Of a stretch of DNA of 64,000 nucleotides, positions 42,993-54,638 are shown in pieces (positions within the stretch are counted from its first letter, which is position 1; each line of letters begins with the position of its first letter). The notes beneath the pieces were generated by a model. That model was not told where the DNA came from. It was given only the letters and a program-made list of their open reading frames with translations, and did no database searches. A program made the position numbers and the translations under genes. The stretch spans positions 558,001-622,000 of the forward strand of contig JAHDVF020000866.1 in assembly GCA_022606425.2 (NCBI GenBank). Direction: 5' to 3'. This DNA is from Lepidostoma basale (Eukaryota; Arthropoda; Insecta; Trichoptera; Lepidostomatidae).

Positions 42993-45900
42993 GTAAGTTT
43001 GATTTAATTATTTACACTAATAAATACTGAATAAAAAAGATTTATCAAATTATTTTTGTGATATAAATATCATTAATGTTAAACTTTGACCCAAATTCTT
43101 ATATGATTAGAACTATTTCTGTTGGAATATTTCGTGTTTGTGACATTCTGATTGAGAATGTATTTTTGACCCACGAGACGGGAATTTTTGAGTTTTTTGT
43201 CGAAGTAAATTCTTTAATCGATTTAAAAAACTTCTTCCATCTCAGGCTTCAACGTTTTTCTATGCAATGCTCTTCATGGATAGTACATAAAATTTATGAA
43301 TTTCGCTATATATTGAATTAGTTAAATTACTTCTCTTGTATATATGCCTTTACCGATCACACATAAAAGCTTGTTAAATCAATATTCTTCCAATTCAAAC
43401 CACTCAAACATAAAAGAAAATCTATTGATGAAGCTAGGACCCTCCTAAATTTGTTGGTAGTATCACTTTTAAGATTATTGTAACGTAATGTAAGCTGGAT
43501 TGCCAAAAAATCTATTGAATATAATACAAAGCGTATTCAATGCTGCTGCCCGATTGATTATGGGGCAACATAAATACTGTTGTATCACGTCACCCTTGAA
43601 GAAAATTCCCTGTTATCCAGGAGCCAGGAAATTATTTTTTATCAGTAAGAATTTTCAAACTGATAAAAAATAAAATTATTAGTACTTATTAATAACAAAT
43701 AGCCCAATTTAATTTTTAAATAAAAATGAGTGTATCGAATTTTAAATGCGTTTTTTTTTATAGTAGTCTTTCTCTGATTAGTTTTTATTATATTTTTACA
43801 CCTGAAGATGGAGGTATTCTCTGAAACATGTCGTGTTTTTTAATATTTTGTAGATTAAACAAAGTTATTTTCTAAAGATTAATTGTATCTCAATAGAGAC
43901 GAAGATGTAAATGATTTGGAAACAGATTATGGTAGTCGAGGCGTTTATTGGACTTATGACCTGTCATTGGTTGGGTTAAGCGATCGCTTTATGTTAACAA
44001 CATTCCCCATTCCACCCTTCTTACGACCACCACGTCTGACAAATTTTTGAAAGATGTATATATGCTACTACGCTAAGAACACTTCACCTTTTTTAGGTCA
44101 ATCTACACTAGCGCCATCTATTAAGATTATTTGTAAGCATTAAGCAGAAAATCTTTAATAATGCAATGTGAAAGGCTTTCCGCAATTATCACATTGCTAG
44201 ATAACGCCTGGAGTGAAACTCCAATTTTTATGCTATTAACTTGTATCAGTTTTTTATAGAATTTTTTTTTTGTATACAATTACTTGTAGACAAATACTGG
44301 ATTTTCAATGTCGTTATAATAACATAAAGCGATCGCTTAACCCAACCAATGACAGGTCATAAGTCCTGTAAACGCCTCGACTACCATATTCTGTTTCCAA
44401 ATAATTTACATCTTCGTCTCTATTGAGATACAATTAATCCGCAAAATTTAATAATTTTTAAAATTTTATTTATCGAAAAAATATAATGGTTAAGGCTTAT
44501 GGAACGGATTCTTAAAATTCTACGGTGGATCCACATTTCAAATGCTTTAAGGTGGTTTATAATAATAATAACCATTTTAATTATCAAAAAGATGGGGACC
44601 ATTACGTCTTTGATAGCGAGACGGGGTCTTACTACAAAGAGGTGAGAGGAAAGCTTCCGTGGAATGATGCGGTGGAGGCGTGTGCGGCGGAAGGGGCGTT
44701 CTTGCACGCTCCGGCCACGGAACGCGAAGCCTCCGCGCTGCTGCGGCGCTTCAGCAATGACACGGGGCTTGTCTGGCTCGGCCTCCACGACTTGTTTGGT
44801 GAAGGCCACTTCATTACTTTGGAAGGTTAGTTTTTTCACACTACAATCAGATGTTTTATTAACGGTTTTGAGGATATTTTAAGAGGAATTCGAAAAATTC
44901 GGGTGGTGATCTAGGGGATAGAACGCTTGGCTCCTGATCCAGGGGACATGGATTCAAGCCTGGACACGACCAGATTCCTTCTTCATAATAATGAGCTATT
45001 TTCTGCTCACATCGCAGATTGTAAAATTAATTCTAATACCATTGATGTAAATAAATCCTTAATATTAGTCTTTTCTCAAAAAAAAAAAACTCACGATATG
45101 ACTGATCACGGCAAAACTTCGTCTTCTCTTCTCCAGATACTCCTGTTTCTCGTCGAAGGCATCCATTGGAGTATTTTGGGTGCCCATCTGGTACTGCAAT
45201 GTTTTGCTAAGCCAATCGCCACTTCAATTTAGCTTATTCAAGTTAAAACTTCTAGAAAAACGAAATTTTAATCAATATTATATAAGGATTAATTTTATAT
45301 CAATAGAGACGAATATGCAAACTAGAAACTGAAAATGGTGATCGAGGTGTTTACAGGACTTATGACCTGTCATTGGTTGGGTTAAGCGCACGCTTTATGT
45401 TATTACAACATTCCCCATTCCACCTTTCTTATGACCACCATGTCTGACAAATTTTTGGAAGTTGTATATATGTTAATATCCAACACCACAATTCCCATGT
45501 CAGTCAATATTATATAAGTTACATTATTAACGAAACAATAAATAAAATAGCAAAATTACGTGTATTTGTGTATTCAATCATCAGAAAAGTATGGGAAACT
45601 TTATTTTTCAAATTTGTTATTAAAATCAAATTTAATTTTTTTCCTTTATTAAAAATATTTTGATTATTTGAAATGAAATGGCATTTAAAATTATAGAAAG
45701 CACAACAAATCAATAGGAACATTACTAAAAAGTACACACTGAGATCATATTTTAAATTTGAATTTGTAATTTTGCAAAACTTTTTAGAATTTGGTGTAAT
45801 ATGAAGACAGTTTCACCCGTTTTTGATGTATAAATTTGAGTTTGCAGGCATCGCTGAACAGGACGTATACACGAATTGGGCAATGGGCGAGCCGAACAAT

Positions 45901-48900
45901 TATAATGACGAACACTGCGCCGTACTGCTGGCGGACGGTCAGTACAACGACGGCAGATGCTGGGACCCGGCCCGGTTTATATGCAAGAGGAACGGCCGTC
46001 TCTCTTCTACAGATGGTACAAATACATATAACAAATTCTGGAGAAAGTACTGCCTCACTGACGTCGACATATTTGGGATCGTTCTGAGATACTCGTATAT
46101 TATATCTTAGTTAACTAACTAACTAACTAACCATCACGCCGTCTCCCCGAAGGGGTAGGCAGAAATAATGGACTGCCACACTTTTCTTTCATGACATATT
46201 TCTCTCGCTTCCTCAACATTCATACATCGTGTCATGCACGGGAGTCGATTTCTTTGACTCCTCAAATGGCCGACATTAAATATTTGATTTATTCCTCGGT
46301 CTTTCATTATTTCTGGTTCCACTTACATTAACATTAACATATATATTTTTTACCATTCTTTCTTCATTCATTCTTTCCATATGTCCAAACCATCATAATA
46401 ATCCTTTCCTTATTTTGTTCATAACACCATCATTCGCACCGCATTCACTTCTTATATTTTCATGCGACACATACATTCGTCTAAGAGATCTTATTTCTAC
46501 TGCATTTATTTATTCTACATTCATCCTTCTTTTGCCAGTTCCATGCTTCGCTTCCATACATAAGGGTCGGTAGAAGAACACCATTGTGCACTGCCATTCT
46601 AGCTTTTTTGGATAGGTTTTTGTTTGTGATGACAACTTTAAGTGCACCATTCACTTTGTTGCCTGCCCCAACCCTTCTTTCAATATCCCTCGCCACTCGC
46701 CCAAGTTTTACTATAATTATATTTTATAATACCTTTGACAGACGAAACATACCATTCACATAACTAATAATAAAACTTCTAGAAAACTGGGGTTTTAATT
46801 CGAATTAATTAGGATATTTTATTTTAATATGGTAAAATTGAATATGCGCAGGTCCTTCGTATCCGTTTTTCCGCAAAGACTACACATTTAACAGCGTCTA
46901 TCGGGCTTTTTATAAGCTCCATCCTGCCGTCCTGCCATGGAGCGAGGCTTTGGCCACCTGCACCGCCGAGGGAGCTGAGCTAGGGGCCCCCACCACGAAA
47001 AGCGAGAAGGACGCCTTCGTCCATATCATGAAGAGCAGTTCTTTGTGGCTTGGAATAAGCGATCTTAATTCCAATGGAAATTTTGCCACATTAAATAGTA
47101 AGATATTTTTTTTTTGTAAACGACAGGTCTTTAGAACCCTATTACTGTATACATTTTACATACATTTTACATACATATAAAATACATGTTAAAATAAAAT
47201 AAAACAATATTAGCAATTGTGGTATGTACCTATATGTTCCTTAAAGGACGTATAGGTCATTTGGAGAATGTCCACATCGACTGACACCTCATTCAAGAGC
47301 ACCATACCCCGGGACATTGTATGCTGCGCCAAGACATTTGTCCTGCTATGCGGTATGCACAACAGATGGTGTCTTCTAGCGCGAGCATACCTGTCCAGTG
47401 CATTGAGGCCATAACACTCTAAGAGGTATGGGCTATCAATGAGGTTACGGAGTATTTTAAATCCTAAGATCATCAATGTACCTTTTCTTCTTGATTCGAG
47501 ACTGCGGTACTCTGTGTTAATCAATAGATCATTGTGGTGCATAAACCTCGGATATACCCCATTCATCCGCATGTAGAGGTATCTCAGAATTATTTTTTTG
47601 GATTTGTTCTAATACCTCCACATACTTCTGCTGGTATGGAGACTATTCTAAATATTTAAGTACCTTCGCGCTATACGCCTCGTATTTTATATTGAGGAAA
47701 CGAACATAGATAAAAGGGGCTTTCACTTCGTTGTTTGATATCACAAAATGTGTCAATCAGGGTTGTGTTATGTCCCAATGGTTATTCAATCTATACTCGT
47801 ACATGGACATGATACGTGTATGAATTGAACTAGAAGGCATGAACGCTGGTGCGAAAATGAGCAATATGTCTATCAGCTGTTTGCTATATGCAAACGACGC
47901 AGTTTTATGATATTTCTGATTTCACTAGTAATCAAACATTTTCAGTGTTTCTAATGAAAAATTATCCACTTTAAGACTCAAAAGTGACATTTTATTATTG
48001 AAGCGATCGTTTTGAGAGATTTTTAATGATAAACAAGTTTGAATTATTCTTTTGGTGATGTTAAGAGTGTTCCATTACAGATTTTTTCAATTAAAAAAAT
48101 GATATATTTACATTAAAAATATGTTTTATATGGAAGTTAAAGGTATGCCTTTTACATTTGAAATGTCTAATAGCTGTTAACGACGTCTTATCGACATTCC
48201 TGGTACTTCTTCTACACTCTCCAAAACCAATGCAATATTCTCTTGTGAACGAGCTGGATGTTAGCGCAATGGTTGTCTTTGGTCTACCACAGTACCAGTC
48301 CTGTATTTTAGGATTAAACTTCTTATTTCAGGCTCATTAGGACGATTATGGCGATCATAAAGAAAAGAAACATTTTTTGCAGAACGCCAATTTTCATAAT
48401 AAAGCTGAATGAATTGAACTAAATACGATTGAACTAAAACTATACGATGACATTTAAAAAAATGGCAAACCATCTCTCTCAAATAGAACACAATTTTTAT
48501 TACAATACAATATATATTATTATTATTGAAAAATTCCCACAGATGTAATGTTTTAAATATACGAAAATAATTTTTAAAAAAATTTCAAGAAGTTTAATTA
48601 TGTTTTATAGGCACGACATGTTTTCCTTGCGAAGGCACACACAAACACATTTAATGTCTTAGCAAGGCGAAACATGTAATCCCCATGTAATATTATAAAA
48701 CTTCTCATCAATATATGAATTTTTCTAACAATAACACTGCTTTATATACATAAACAAATAAACATGTAATTATGTGATTTTACTTAAATCTCTTGATGGA
48801 AGTTCATTTTAAATAATAATGAAATAAAACGATGTTTTCAACTACTTCCACTTTTGTCTTTATTTCGACAGTGACCAGTTTCGCCAGGTTCGCTGACATC

Positions 48901-51900
48901 CACAGACGACAGACTAGTCTATCGATGCCAACGAGCCTGGCGAAACCGGTCACTGTCTAAATAATGACAAAAATGGAAATAGTTAAAAACATTTATTCAA
49001 TAAACATGAAAAAATCCCTAACGGAATACCCTTTAGGTATAAAACAAGCCACGTGATGCAACAAGTATATTGGATATTTGTATTATTATTTTCAGACACG
49101 TCAGCTCAAAGTATATTCATGAACTGGGCACACGGACAACCCGATAACAAGAGTGGCAACGAAAACTGTGTTCAGATGTTGAAATCTGGATTATATAATG
49201 ATGAAGACTGCGGAAAATCATATAGTTTTATATGTAAAAAAAACGTTGATTCGATAACGACCTCAAATCCGCTATGTGAGACCTACGACACAGGTAAATT
49301 CATTGTTTTGGCGGAAGCACATTGAAATTTCAATATTATTAGCTGTTTAATTAAAACACTGTTATAGAATATCATAATTGATTTAATTTCTACTGAAATT
49401 GGTCCGACAGCTGTTTTGCTAACCAATGTCAGCATCATTGACAATCAACTCAATGTTGTAACACCTGATAAGTAGATTGTACCACCTCAAGATGCTAACA
49501 TTGGCTAACGAAACAGCTGTCGCGACAATTTCAAAATAAATTAAATCAATTGTGATATTCTATAGCAGTGTTTTAATTAACTAACTTAACCTTCACGCCA
49601 TTTCCCCGGAGGGGTAGGCAGAGAGGATAGATCGCCACAATGCTCTGTCCCGGCATACCTCTCGGGCTTCCTCTACATTCATACATCGTACCATGCACGC
49701 ACGTCGATTATTCCGATTTCGAATGTGACCGCCTTTTAGTAATTGATTGTTTTGGTCATGCCACGTTTTCCTCGGTTGTCCTCGGCTTCTTTTTCCACTC
49801 ACGCTGCTTGTGTACCACTTTTTAACCATTCTTCTCTCATCCATTCGTTCCATATGTCCAAACCATCTCAGGGATCCTTTTCTAGTTTTATCCATGATGC
49901 AGTCTTCTGACTTACATTTCTTTCTTATTTCATCGTTCGGTATTCTATCATACAAAGTTTTTCCGCACATTCTTCTTAGTGATCTCATTTCTACGGCGTT
50001 TATCCTGCTTTCACCCTTATTTTGCCAGCGCCAAGCTTCACTTCCATACATGAGGATTGACACTAGAACTCCATTGTGTACGGCCATCTTTGCTTCTGTG
50101 GATATATTTCTATTTGCAGTAATGACTTCGAGTGCGCCATTCATTTTATTCCCAGCACCAACATTTCTTTCGATGTCTATCTCCATTTTTCCGTCTCTTG
50201 TAAACATGCTTCCCAGATACGTAAATTCGGTAACTTTTTTCAATTACTCGCCCATTGCAATTATATCACAAATCGTCATACATTCTTCTTTATCGAAATC
50301 CATCACTTTAGATTTAGACACATTCACCACCAGGTCACTCTTTTTGCATGCCTCATACATCCTTGACATTAAATAGTCAATTTAAAAGTTAAACAGGTGA
50401 ATTCCTTACACTACACGAACCAATTACCTTGAAATTAAAATATTTTAACTAAAATCTGTTACAACGGATTTAAAATGAAAAAGTATAATTTGATTTCAAC
50501 TAATTGAAGTACATTTAAAAAAAAATATTATTTAGTTTTGCAAAATTTCTCTTGAATTGATTTTATAAGGAATATACATAAAATAAAACGTTTACAATAG
50601 ACTACAGAACAAAAAAAAAATAGTATGTAAGGTAGATAAATGCATCTAAATTAAAATTTAGTTAATTTTATTTTAGATGGTAGACGTACGAAAGAATGGA
50701 TAAGGGAATGACAGTTTCAAAGACCAGTTTGCGTATTTAGGCATATTAATATAGTAAAGAGGAATCTCTTGATATTTCGTGATATGTACGACAGTGTACA
50801 TTCTTTCTGCCTACCTTCTTCTGCTTTATCTTCTTCATCTTCTACTTATAGACCCTCGGTCTGTTCCTATTGTTAGGGTGGGCTCTCTTGGGAAGTTGAC
50901 TCCCAGCTATCCCTCCATTTTTTCGTAGTCTTCCGGGGGGACGGTAGCCAACAGGAATCTGATGCATCACAACGTGTGGGAATCTAGAGCAGAGGTTCCC
51001 AAACTTTTTTGTCCAGTAGACCCCTTGCCGATTTCATAGACCCTCTGCTTTCCTAAAATTAAATTTTTTTGAAGGGCAAAAAAATCCAAAACAAAAAAAA
51101 GACGGAATTTACGATTTTTCATTTATTTATTAAAAAAAAAAACCAAAGATTTAAATCAATGATATTAGAATTCATTTTACAATCTTCAATATGAGCAGAA
51201 AATAGCTCATTATTATGTAGAAGGAATCTGGTCGTGTTCAGGCTCGAACCAGTCCCCAGGATCAGGAGCCAAGCATTCTATCCGCTAGACCACCACCCGA
51301 ATATTCGATATTCGTTTTGTGTTTCAATATTCGTTTTCAATTTAGTTGAACCATCTCGTGGACCCTCATTTACATCTCATGGACCCCCAATTTATTTTAC
51401 AATCGTCGTAGACCCCTTGCAAGTTGTCGTAGACCCCTGGGGGTCTATATAGACCACTTTGGGATTCACTGATCTAGAGGGATCCATCCTCGTGCGATTC
51501 CAGTGTCTTTTGCATTATGTGGCAATATCTCCCTAATTCCATATTTTGCGGATAGCCGTGTTCCTCATTCTATCTCGAAGAGTCATGCCTTGTATCCACA
51601 TCTCTGTCACCCGCACCTTAGCCTTCGTTCTTATGGTATCCATTCTGGTCTCAATGCCATATGTCAATACTCTCCGATATATTATATTAAAATAGTATTT
51701 GATTTGCTTGTTTTTCTAAGCTACATAGTTTCTTTATACTTTTTTTCATTTGTTCTAAATTTTTTTAATTGTCTCATGTATTATCTTGCTGTATTTTTCC
51801 CTTTCCATTTTATTTTTTAAATGTTATTAAACATATTTTAGAATTGTAATCATAAACGCATTGGAATTGTTGTGTAATGTATGTGATTTTTTAAATAAAT

Positions 51901-52802
51901 TGAATTGAATACCCTTCAGGAGAAAAGCGTAATATTTATTTTATTTCTTTATTTTTGTATTGTGAAATCACACATGATATTGCAGGTGTTACAGTTACAC
52001 TTAATGAATCTAATGTACTCGATTTTATAGATTACGTGTATTCCTTCATATCCAACCACTGTTACAAGTACCATGCGACACCAGGAACATGGAACGAGGC
52101 CTATAAGACTTGCTATGACGAGGGCTCCTACTTGGGCATCATCGACAGTGCTGAGGAAGCTCAAGTCTACATGGATACTCTCAGTAATTCTTCGATTAAT
52201 AACTTGCAAGCCGATTTTAATACGAGTTTTATTCATTCGGGATTTAGCGACATCCTGAGACCTGGAGTATTTAAAACGATCGGAGGTGAGAATCAGGAAA
52301 TTTAATATTTTAAGAAAAAGTCTCTAATCAACATCACGCTATTTACTGAAATGGTATGCAAAGAGGATAGACATTCTTATTTAGCCTTCTCCATTTTTTT
52401 CATTATTTAATATTAAAGCGTTAACACTGCAGAATTACACTGTAAAAAATATGCAGATTTTACAAGAGTCACACAAGACAGGGAAGAATGGAAGAGAAGA
52501 CTAGAGGAAATTGGTGTAAACCAATCCCAGGATTGAAACCAGAGATATAGAGGTGTGTATTCTTTTTAAATTTTACAGGGCTGACTCTAGAGCAAACTGG
52601 TTATGACGTTTGGGCTAACGGACAGCCAAGCAGTAAAGCCCACTGCGGGGCCGTGGGGCGCCTCGACGGAAGACTGTACGCTATTGGGTGCCGCATCCGC
52701 GCTCAGTTCATTTGCGAGAAGACCCTTGCATGGCCCCTGTCATTGAACGTCTCCCTGGAATACACTAGAGGCGGCGTTCATCTCTGTGCGATTGCACCTT
52801 AA
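42932..52802 (+). CDS. Lectin 3: three-CRD C-type lectin on the plus strand
   Basis: Exons 42932-42992, 44592-44825, 45848-46015, 46852-47097, 49096-49293, 52031-52285 and 52579-52802 splice in frame, all in phase 1, to 461 residues ending TAA. The architecture matches lectins 1, 2 and 4 but the sequence is more divergent. CRD1 has EPN and CRD2 has QPD (galactose-type by the usual rule). CRD3 has QPS with the loop shortened. An AATAAA lies 76 nt after the stop. The weak point is the exon 2 acceptor, which abuts LINE debris; if it is not used, the gene may be damaged. Confidence 0.83.
43475..43650 (+). mobile_element. CR1/L2-like LINE fragment
   Basis: Reads LPKNLLNIIQSVFNAAARLI MG-like followed by HYITSPLKK; the RIQSVLNAAARL signature is characteristic of CR1/L2 ORF2 C-termini. 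Lies in lectin 3 intron 1. Confidence 0.65.
43883..44433. repeat. TTAA-type long-TIR MITE, copy 4
   Basis: 551 bp, complete. TTAA at 43879-43882 and 44434-44437; arms over 100 bp carry GTTAAGCGATCGCTTTATG. Ends about 160 bp before exon 2 of lectin 3. Confidence 0.9.
44592..44825 (+). CDS. Lectin 3 exon 2: CRD1 N-terminal half
   Basis: It shows DHYVFDSETGSYYKEVRG, VEACAAEGAFL and WLGLHDLFGEGHF, ending TLEG before a GTTAGT donor. The start is inferred: the AG before AT-GGG-GAC keeps phase 1 and a multiple-of-three length (78 codons). However, its pyrimidine tract is poor, and about 20 bp upstream begins minus-strand LINE sequence. Confidence 0.75.
44897..45060 (+). repeat. tRNA-derived SINE, family 2, best copy
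   Basis: Head GGGTGGTGATCTAGGGGATA GAACG (A-box) and GGATTCAAGCC (B-box), then the GAGCTATTTTCTGCTCACAT body. Relatives at 5985-6102 and 51168-51303. Confidence 0.75.
45293..45478 (+). repeat. TTAA-type MITE, copy 5, left half only
   Basis: TTAA at 45289-45292, terminus TTTTATATCAATAGAGACGA, arm with GCGCACGC; the right terminus is missing. Confidence 0.75.
45848..46015 (+). CDS. Lectin 3 exon 3: CRD1 C-terminal half
   Basis: 56 codons, phase 1-1, acceptor TTTGCAG. It has NWAMGEPNNYNDEHC, GQYNDGRC and RFICKR. EPN and YND are both present, so CRD1 should bind mannose-type ligands if it folds like its relatives. Confidence 0.87.
46112..46735 (-). mobile_element. HMERM-family LINE fragment, minus strand
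   Basis: GTTA-repeat tail at 46112-46130, then minus-strand frames [18 protein letters not shown] and [38 protein letters not shown]. Frameshifted. Confidence 0.8.
46852..47097 (+). CDS. Lectin 3 exon 4: CRD2 N-terminal half
   Basis: 82 codons, phase 1-1, acceptor TGCGCAG, donor GTAAGA. It shows YPFFRKDYTFNSVYRAFYKLH, ATCTAEGAELG and LWLGISDLNSNG. A fragment of the tRNA-derived SINE 3' end lies right after the donor. Confidence 0.87.
47108..47160 (-). repeat. SINE family 1 3'-end fragment
   Basis: TTTTTTGTAAACGACAGGTC, ACCCTATTACTGTATAC; the terminal part of the family 1 SINE, starting 10 bp past the exon 4 donor of lectin 3. Confidence 0.6.
47210..47640 (-). mobile_element. Jockey/CR1-like LINE C-terminus
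   Basis: Minus strand: EVWRY-QKKIILRYLYMRMN, LESRRKGTLMILGFKILRNL, ARARRHHLLCIPHSRTNVLA, VLLNEVSVDVDI. Same family as 57190-57670. Confidence 0.7.
47745..47910 (+). mobile_element. HMERM-family LINE fragment, RT motif
   Basis: VNQGCVMSQWLFNLYSYM, GMNAGAKMSNMSISCLLYAN: upstream RT motifs before the catalytic box (YAND where YADD is expected). Confidence 0.65.
48210..48500 (-). mobile_element. HTH (DUF4817-like) transposon remnant
   Basis: Minus strand: VQFIQLYYENWRSAKNVSFL and YDRHNRPNEPEIRSLILKY. The N-terminal HTH only; similar to 55062-55304. Confidence 0.65.
48838..48991. repeat. 154-bp foldback element
   Basis: Arms AACTACTTCCACTTTTGTC...GTGACCAGTTTCGCCAGG and their complement. Short spacer with ACAGACGACAGACTAG. 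Confidence 0.8.
49096..49293 (+). CDS. Lectin 3 exon 5: CRD2 C-terminal half and linker
   Basis: 66 codons, phase 1-1, acceptor TTTTCAG, donor GTAAAT. It has NWAHGQPDNKSGNENC, LYNDEDC and FICKK, with linker SNPLCETYD. It is the only paralogue with QPD in CRD2. Confidence 0.88.
49348..49579. repeat. 232-bp foldback element
   Basis: TTAATTAAAACACTG...GACAGCTGTTTTGCTAACCA and the inverted counterpart ending CAGTGTTTTAATTAA. One arm recurs as fragments at 61240-61330 and 61560-61650 in lectin 4 intron 3. Confidence 0.8.
49580..50385 (-). pseudogene. HMERM-family LINE ORF2 C-terminus, 216 open codons
   Basis: Minus strand: [59 protein letters not shown], ending SAYPSGEMA. Upstream a stop interrupts VVNVSKSKVMDFDKEE-like RT sequence. 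The tail abuts the foldback at 49348-49579. Confidence 0.8.
50390..50790. other. AT-rich intron, no gene seen
   Basis: Lectin 3 intron 5. Nothing recognisable except a stray TTTCTGCCTACC LINE-tail motif at about 50800. Confidence 0.4.
50990..51471. mobile_element. hAT-type MITE with 8-bp duplication
   Basis: Termini CAGAGGTTCCCAAACTTTTT and, reversed, CAGTGAATCCCAAAGTGG, flanked by ATCTAGAG on both sides (50982-50989 and 51472-51479). Repeated GTAGACCCC motifs inside; a family 2 SINE is nested at 51168-51303. Confidence 0.9.
51168..51303 (-). repeat. tRNA-derived SINE, family 2, nested in hAT MITE
   Basis: Minus strand: GGGTGGTGGTCTAGCGGATA, GGTTCGAGCC, then GAGCTATTTTCTGCTCATAT. Confidence 0.75.
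52031..52285 (+). CDS. Lectin 3 exon 6: CRD3 N-terminal half
   Basis: 85 codons, phase 1-1, acceptor TTATAG, donor GTGAGA. It contains [41 protein letters not shown] and FIHSGF. A possible alternative acceptor (TTGCAG, 51984-51985) was set aside because TATAG keeps the alignment with the other three genes. Confidence 0.85.
52579..52802 (+). CDS. Lectin 3 exon 7: CRD3 C-terminal half and stop
   Basis: Acceptor TTTACAG, phase 1, ending TAA. It has GYDVWANGQPSSKAHC, AIGC and FICEK, then a tail ending HLCAIAP. It is three codons shorter in the sugar-binding loop than the other genes. Confidence 0.88.
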
Positions 52803-52877
52803 CATATAATTATTTTTTTCTCGGCCATGCTGCTTGTATTGCCCAAAAAATCATCCTTATATTATACATACAGTCAA

Positions 52878-52883
52878 AATAAA
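52878..52883 (+). terminator. Lectin 3 polyadenylation signal
   Basis: AATAAA, the first in sense orientation, 76 nt after the TAA stop. A cleavage site 15-25 nt further on would give a 3' UTR of about 100 nt. Confidence 0.5.
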
Positions 52884-53029
52884 AAAAGCCTTATTGTGAA
52901 AACGAAATAGATTTTTTTTATTACAATAACGAAAGAAATAATAAAAATATGGTCCCGATGCAAAAATATGGGATGAATAAAGGATTGATATAAACAAATA
53001 ATACCAATTTTTTTTTCTCGAATCTATTT

Positions 53030-53340
53030 TTTGTTCTTCTATGTTCGCCATATTTTGTGTTGTAGATGCTTTATTTCTCTTTTTCTTTTTTATATACTTT
53101 GTATAAACAAGACTAACATTTTTTTTTTTAATTGCATAGACATGTTTCGGACAACCAGTCCTTCTTCTTAACATCTCTCAGATCATGTAAACAATTTTAT
53201 AATATTTTAAATATGTATCTTAATATGTATCACTGAAGAAGGAGTGGTTGTCCAAAACAAGTCTACGTAATTAAAAAATATATATTGTTAGTGTTGTATA
53301 TACAAAGTGTATAAAAAATAAAAAGACAAATAATTTCTTT
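53030..53340. repeat. CGAAACATGTC-type foldback MITE
   Basis: About 310 bp with inverted ends (CTATGTTCGCCATATTTTGT... and ...AAAAAGACAAATAATTTC), ACATGTTTCGGACAACCAGT and CACTGAAGAAGGAGTGGTTG. In the interval between lectins 3 and 4. Confidence 0.75.
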
Positions 53341-53341
53341 T

Positions 53342-53660
53342 CTAACTAACTAACTAACTAACCATCACGCCATCTCCCCGAAGGGGTAGGCAGAAAGAAT
53401 GGACTGCCACACTTTTCTTTCCTGACATATTTCTCTCGCTTCCTCAACATGCATACATCGTGTCATACACGCGCGTTGATTTCTCTGACTCCTCACATGG
53501 CCGACATTCAATATTTGATTTATTTGATCGTGCCACGTTTTCCTCGGTCTTCCTCTATTTCTGGTTCCATTTACATCATAAACATATAATTTTTTTACCA
53601 TTCTTTCTTCATTCATTCTTTACATATGTCCAAACCATCTTAATGATCCTTTCATTAGTA
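53342..53660 (-). mobile_element. HMERM-family LINE fragment, minus strand
   Basis: GTTA tail (53342-53361), then minus-strand [40 protein letters not shown] and [20 protein letters not shown], ending SAYPFGEMA. Confidence 0.8.
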
Positions 53661-53885
53661 TGTAATTTCACATGTAATTTATTTTCTTTTATTTAAAATC
53701 CTGGGGAATGGCCGGCAACAAGCCTTACTCGTTCACTTCACTCCAGTCATTCATTTCATCTTCATTCTCTGATCACTTGGTTGATATAGGCGTTTCTTGG
53801 TCAATCTCTGCAGTTTCTGCCCTCAACCATTTCCTTTGCGAAGGTAGTAAGTAGTCTGAGTAGTCTGGTGCCTGATATTATAGGG

Positions 53886-54638
53886 TAGGGATGGCGAACC
53901 TATGGCACGCGTGCCACAGGTGGCACGCGAGACGATTTTGCATGGCACGCGAATGAAGAGAAAAAAATAAAAGTGATTATACAAAAAATCAAAAAAGTTT
54001 TTGAAATACTATAAAGAAATTCTAAAAATATTAAAATAGCAAAGTGTATTTTCTTCGTTCAAAGATTTAAGAATTATTTTGGAAGAAATTGAGCGAGATC
54101 GATTCGTTGGACCAGTCCAGAGGAATGCCGAAAATGAAGTACTTACAACTTGGCAATCCATCCCGGAAACTTTTTTGTCTTAAAAAAATAGCAATGGGCA
54201 TTTGAACAATTTTTTCGTCGACTGATTCCTGTGAATCATTATTTTCTTCAATGAACTTTATTAAATCAGATATAAAAAGTAGACTTACAGACGAAATTAC
54301 TACTGCTTGTATTCTATTAAAAGCAACCAGCTATGAACTCGACATAAAAAAAATTGTCATTTAGCATCCAACATCAAAAATCTTACAAATCATGAAGTTT
54401 TGAGGGTTCTAATTTTTTTTTTATACAGTCTATTTTTTATTCATTTATTTTATTTTGTTATTAATAAGTATTTAATTATTTTTTTCGATGTATCAATGCT
54501 TTGTATATATTAAAAATTTGAAGTTACACAAAAAATTTATGCATTTTTATTTCCATTGCATGTGCCACGCGACATATTATTAAATAAAAAAAAAAAATTT
54601 TTTTTGGCACTCAGGCTCAAAAAGGTTCGCCATCCCTG
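53886..54638 (+). mobile_element. hAT transposon remnant with 8-bp duplication
   Basis: Termini TAGGGATGGCGAACC and, reversed, CAGGGATGGCGAACC, with TTATAGGG on both sides (53878-53885, 54639-54646). A degraded transposase tail lies inside (RFKNYFGRN, WAFEQFFRRLIP-like). Confidence 0.88.

Larger units (their letters stand above)
50800..51700 (-). mobile_element. RWxRQRRR-family LINE fragment split by a hAT element
   Basis: The minus-strand LINE sequence at 51480-51700 (ARTLAF-, MTLRDRMRNTAIRKIW-like) and at about 50870-50985 (VGYRPPG..., GWLGVNFP-like) belong to one copy, interrupted by 50990-51471. Confidence 0.65.

Noticed and set aside
51955..52030. Extra N-terminal extension of lectin 3 exon 6 from the TTGCAG acceptor
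   Set aside because: It is open, but the other three genes start at the position equivalent to 52031, and TATAG there keeps phase 1.
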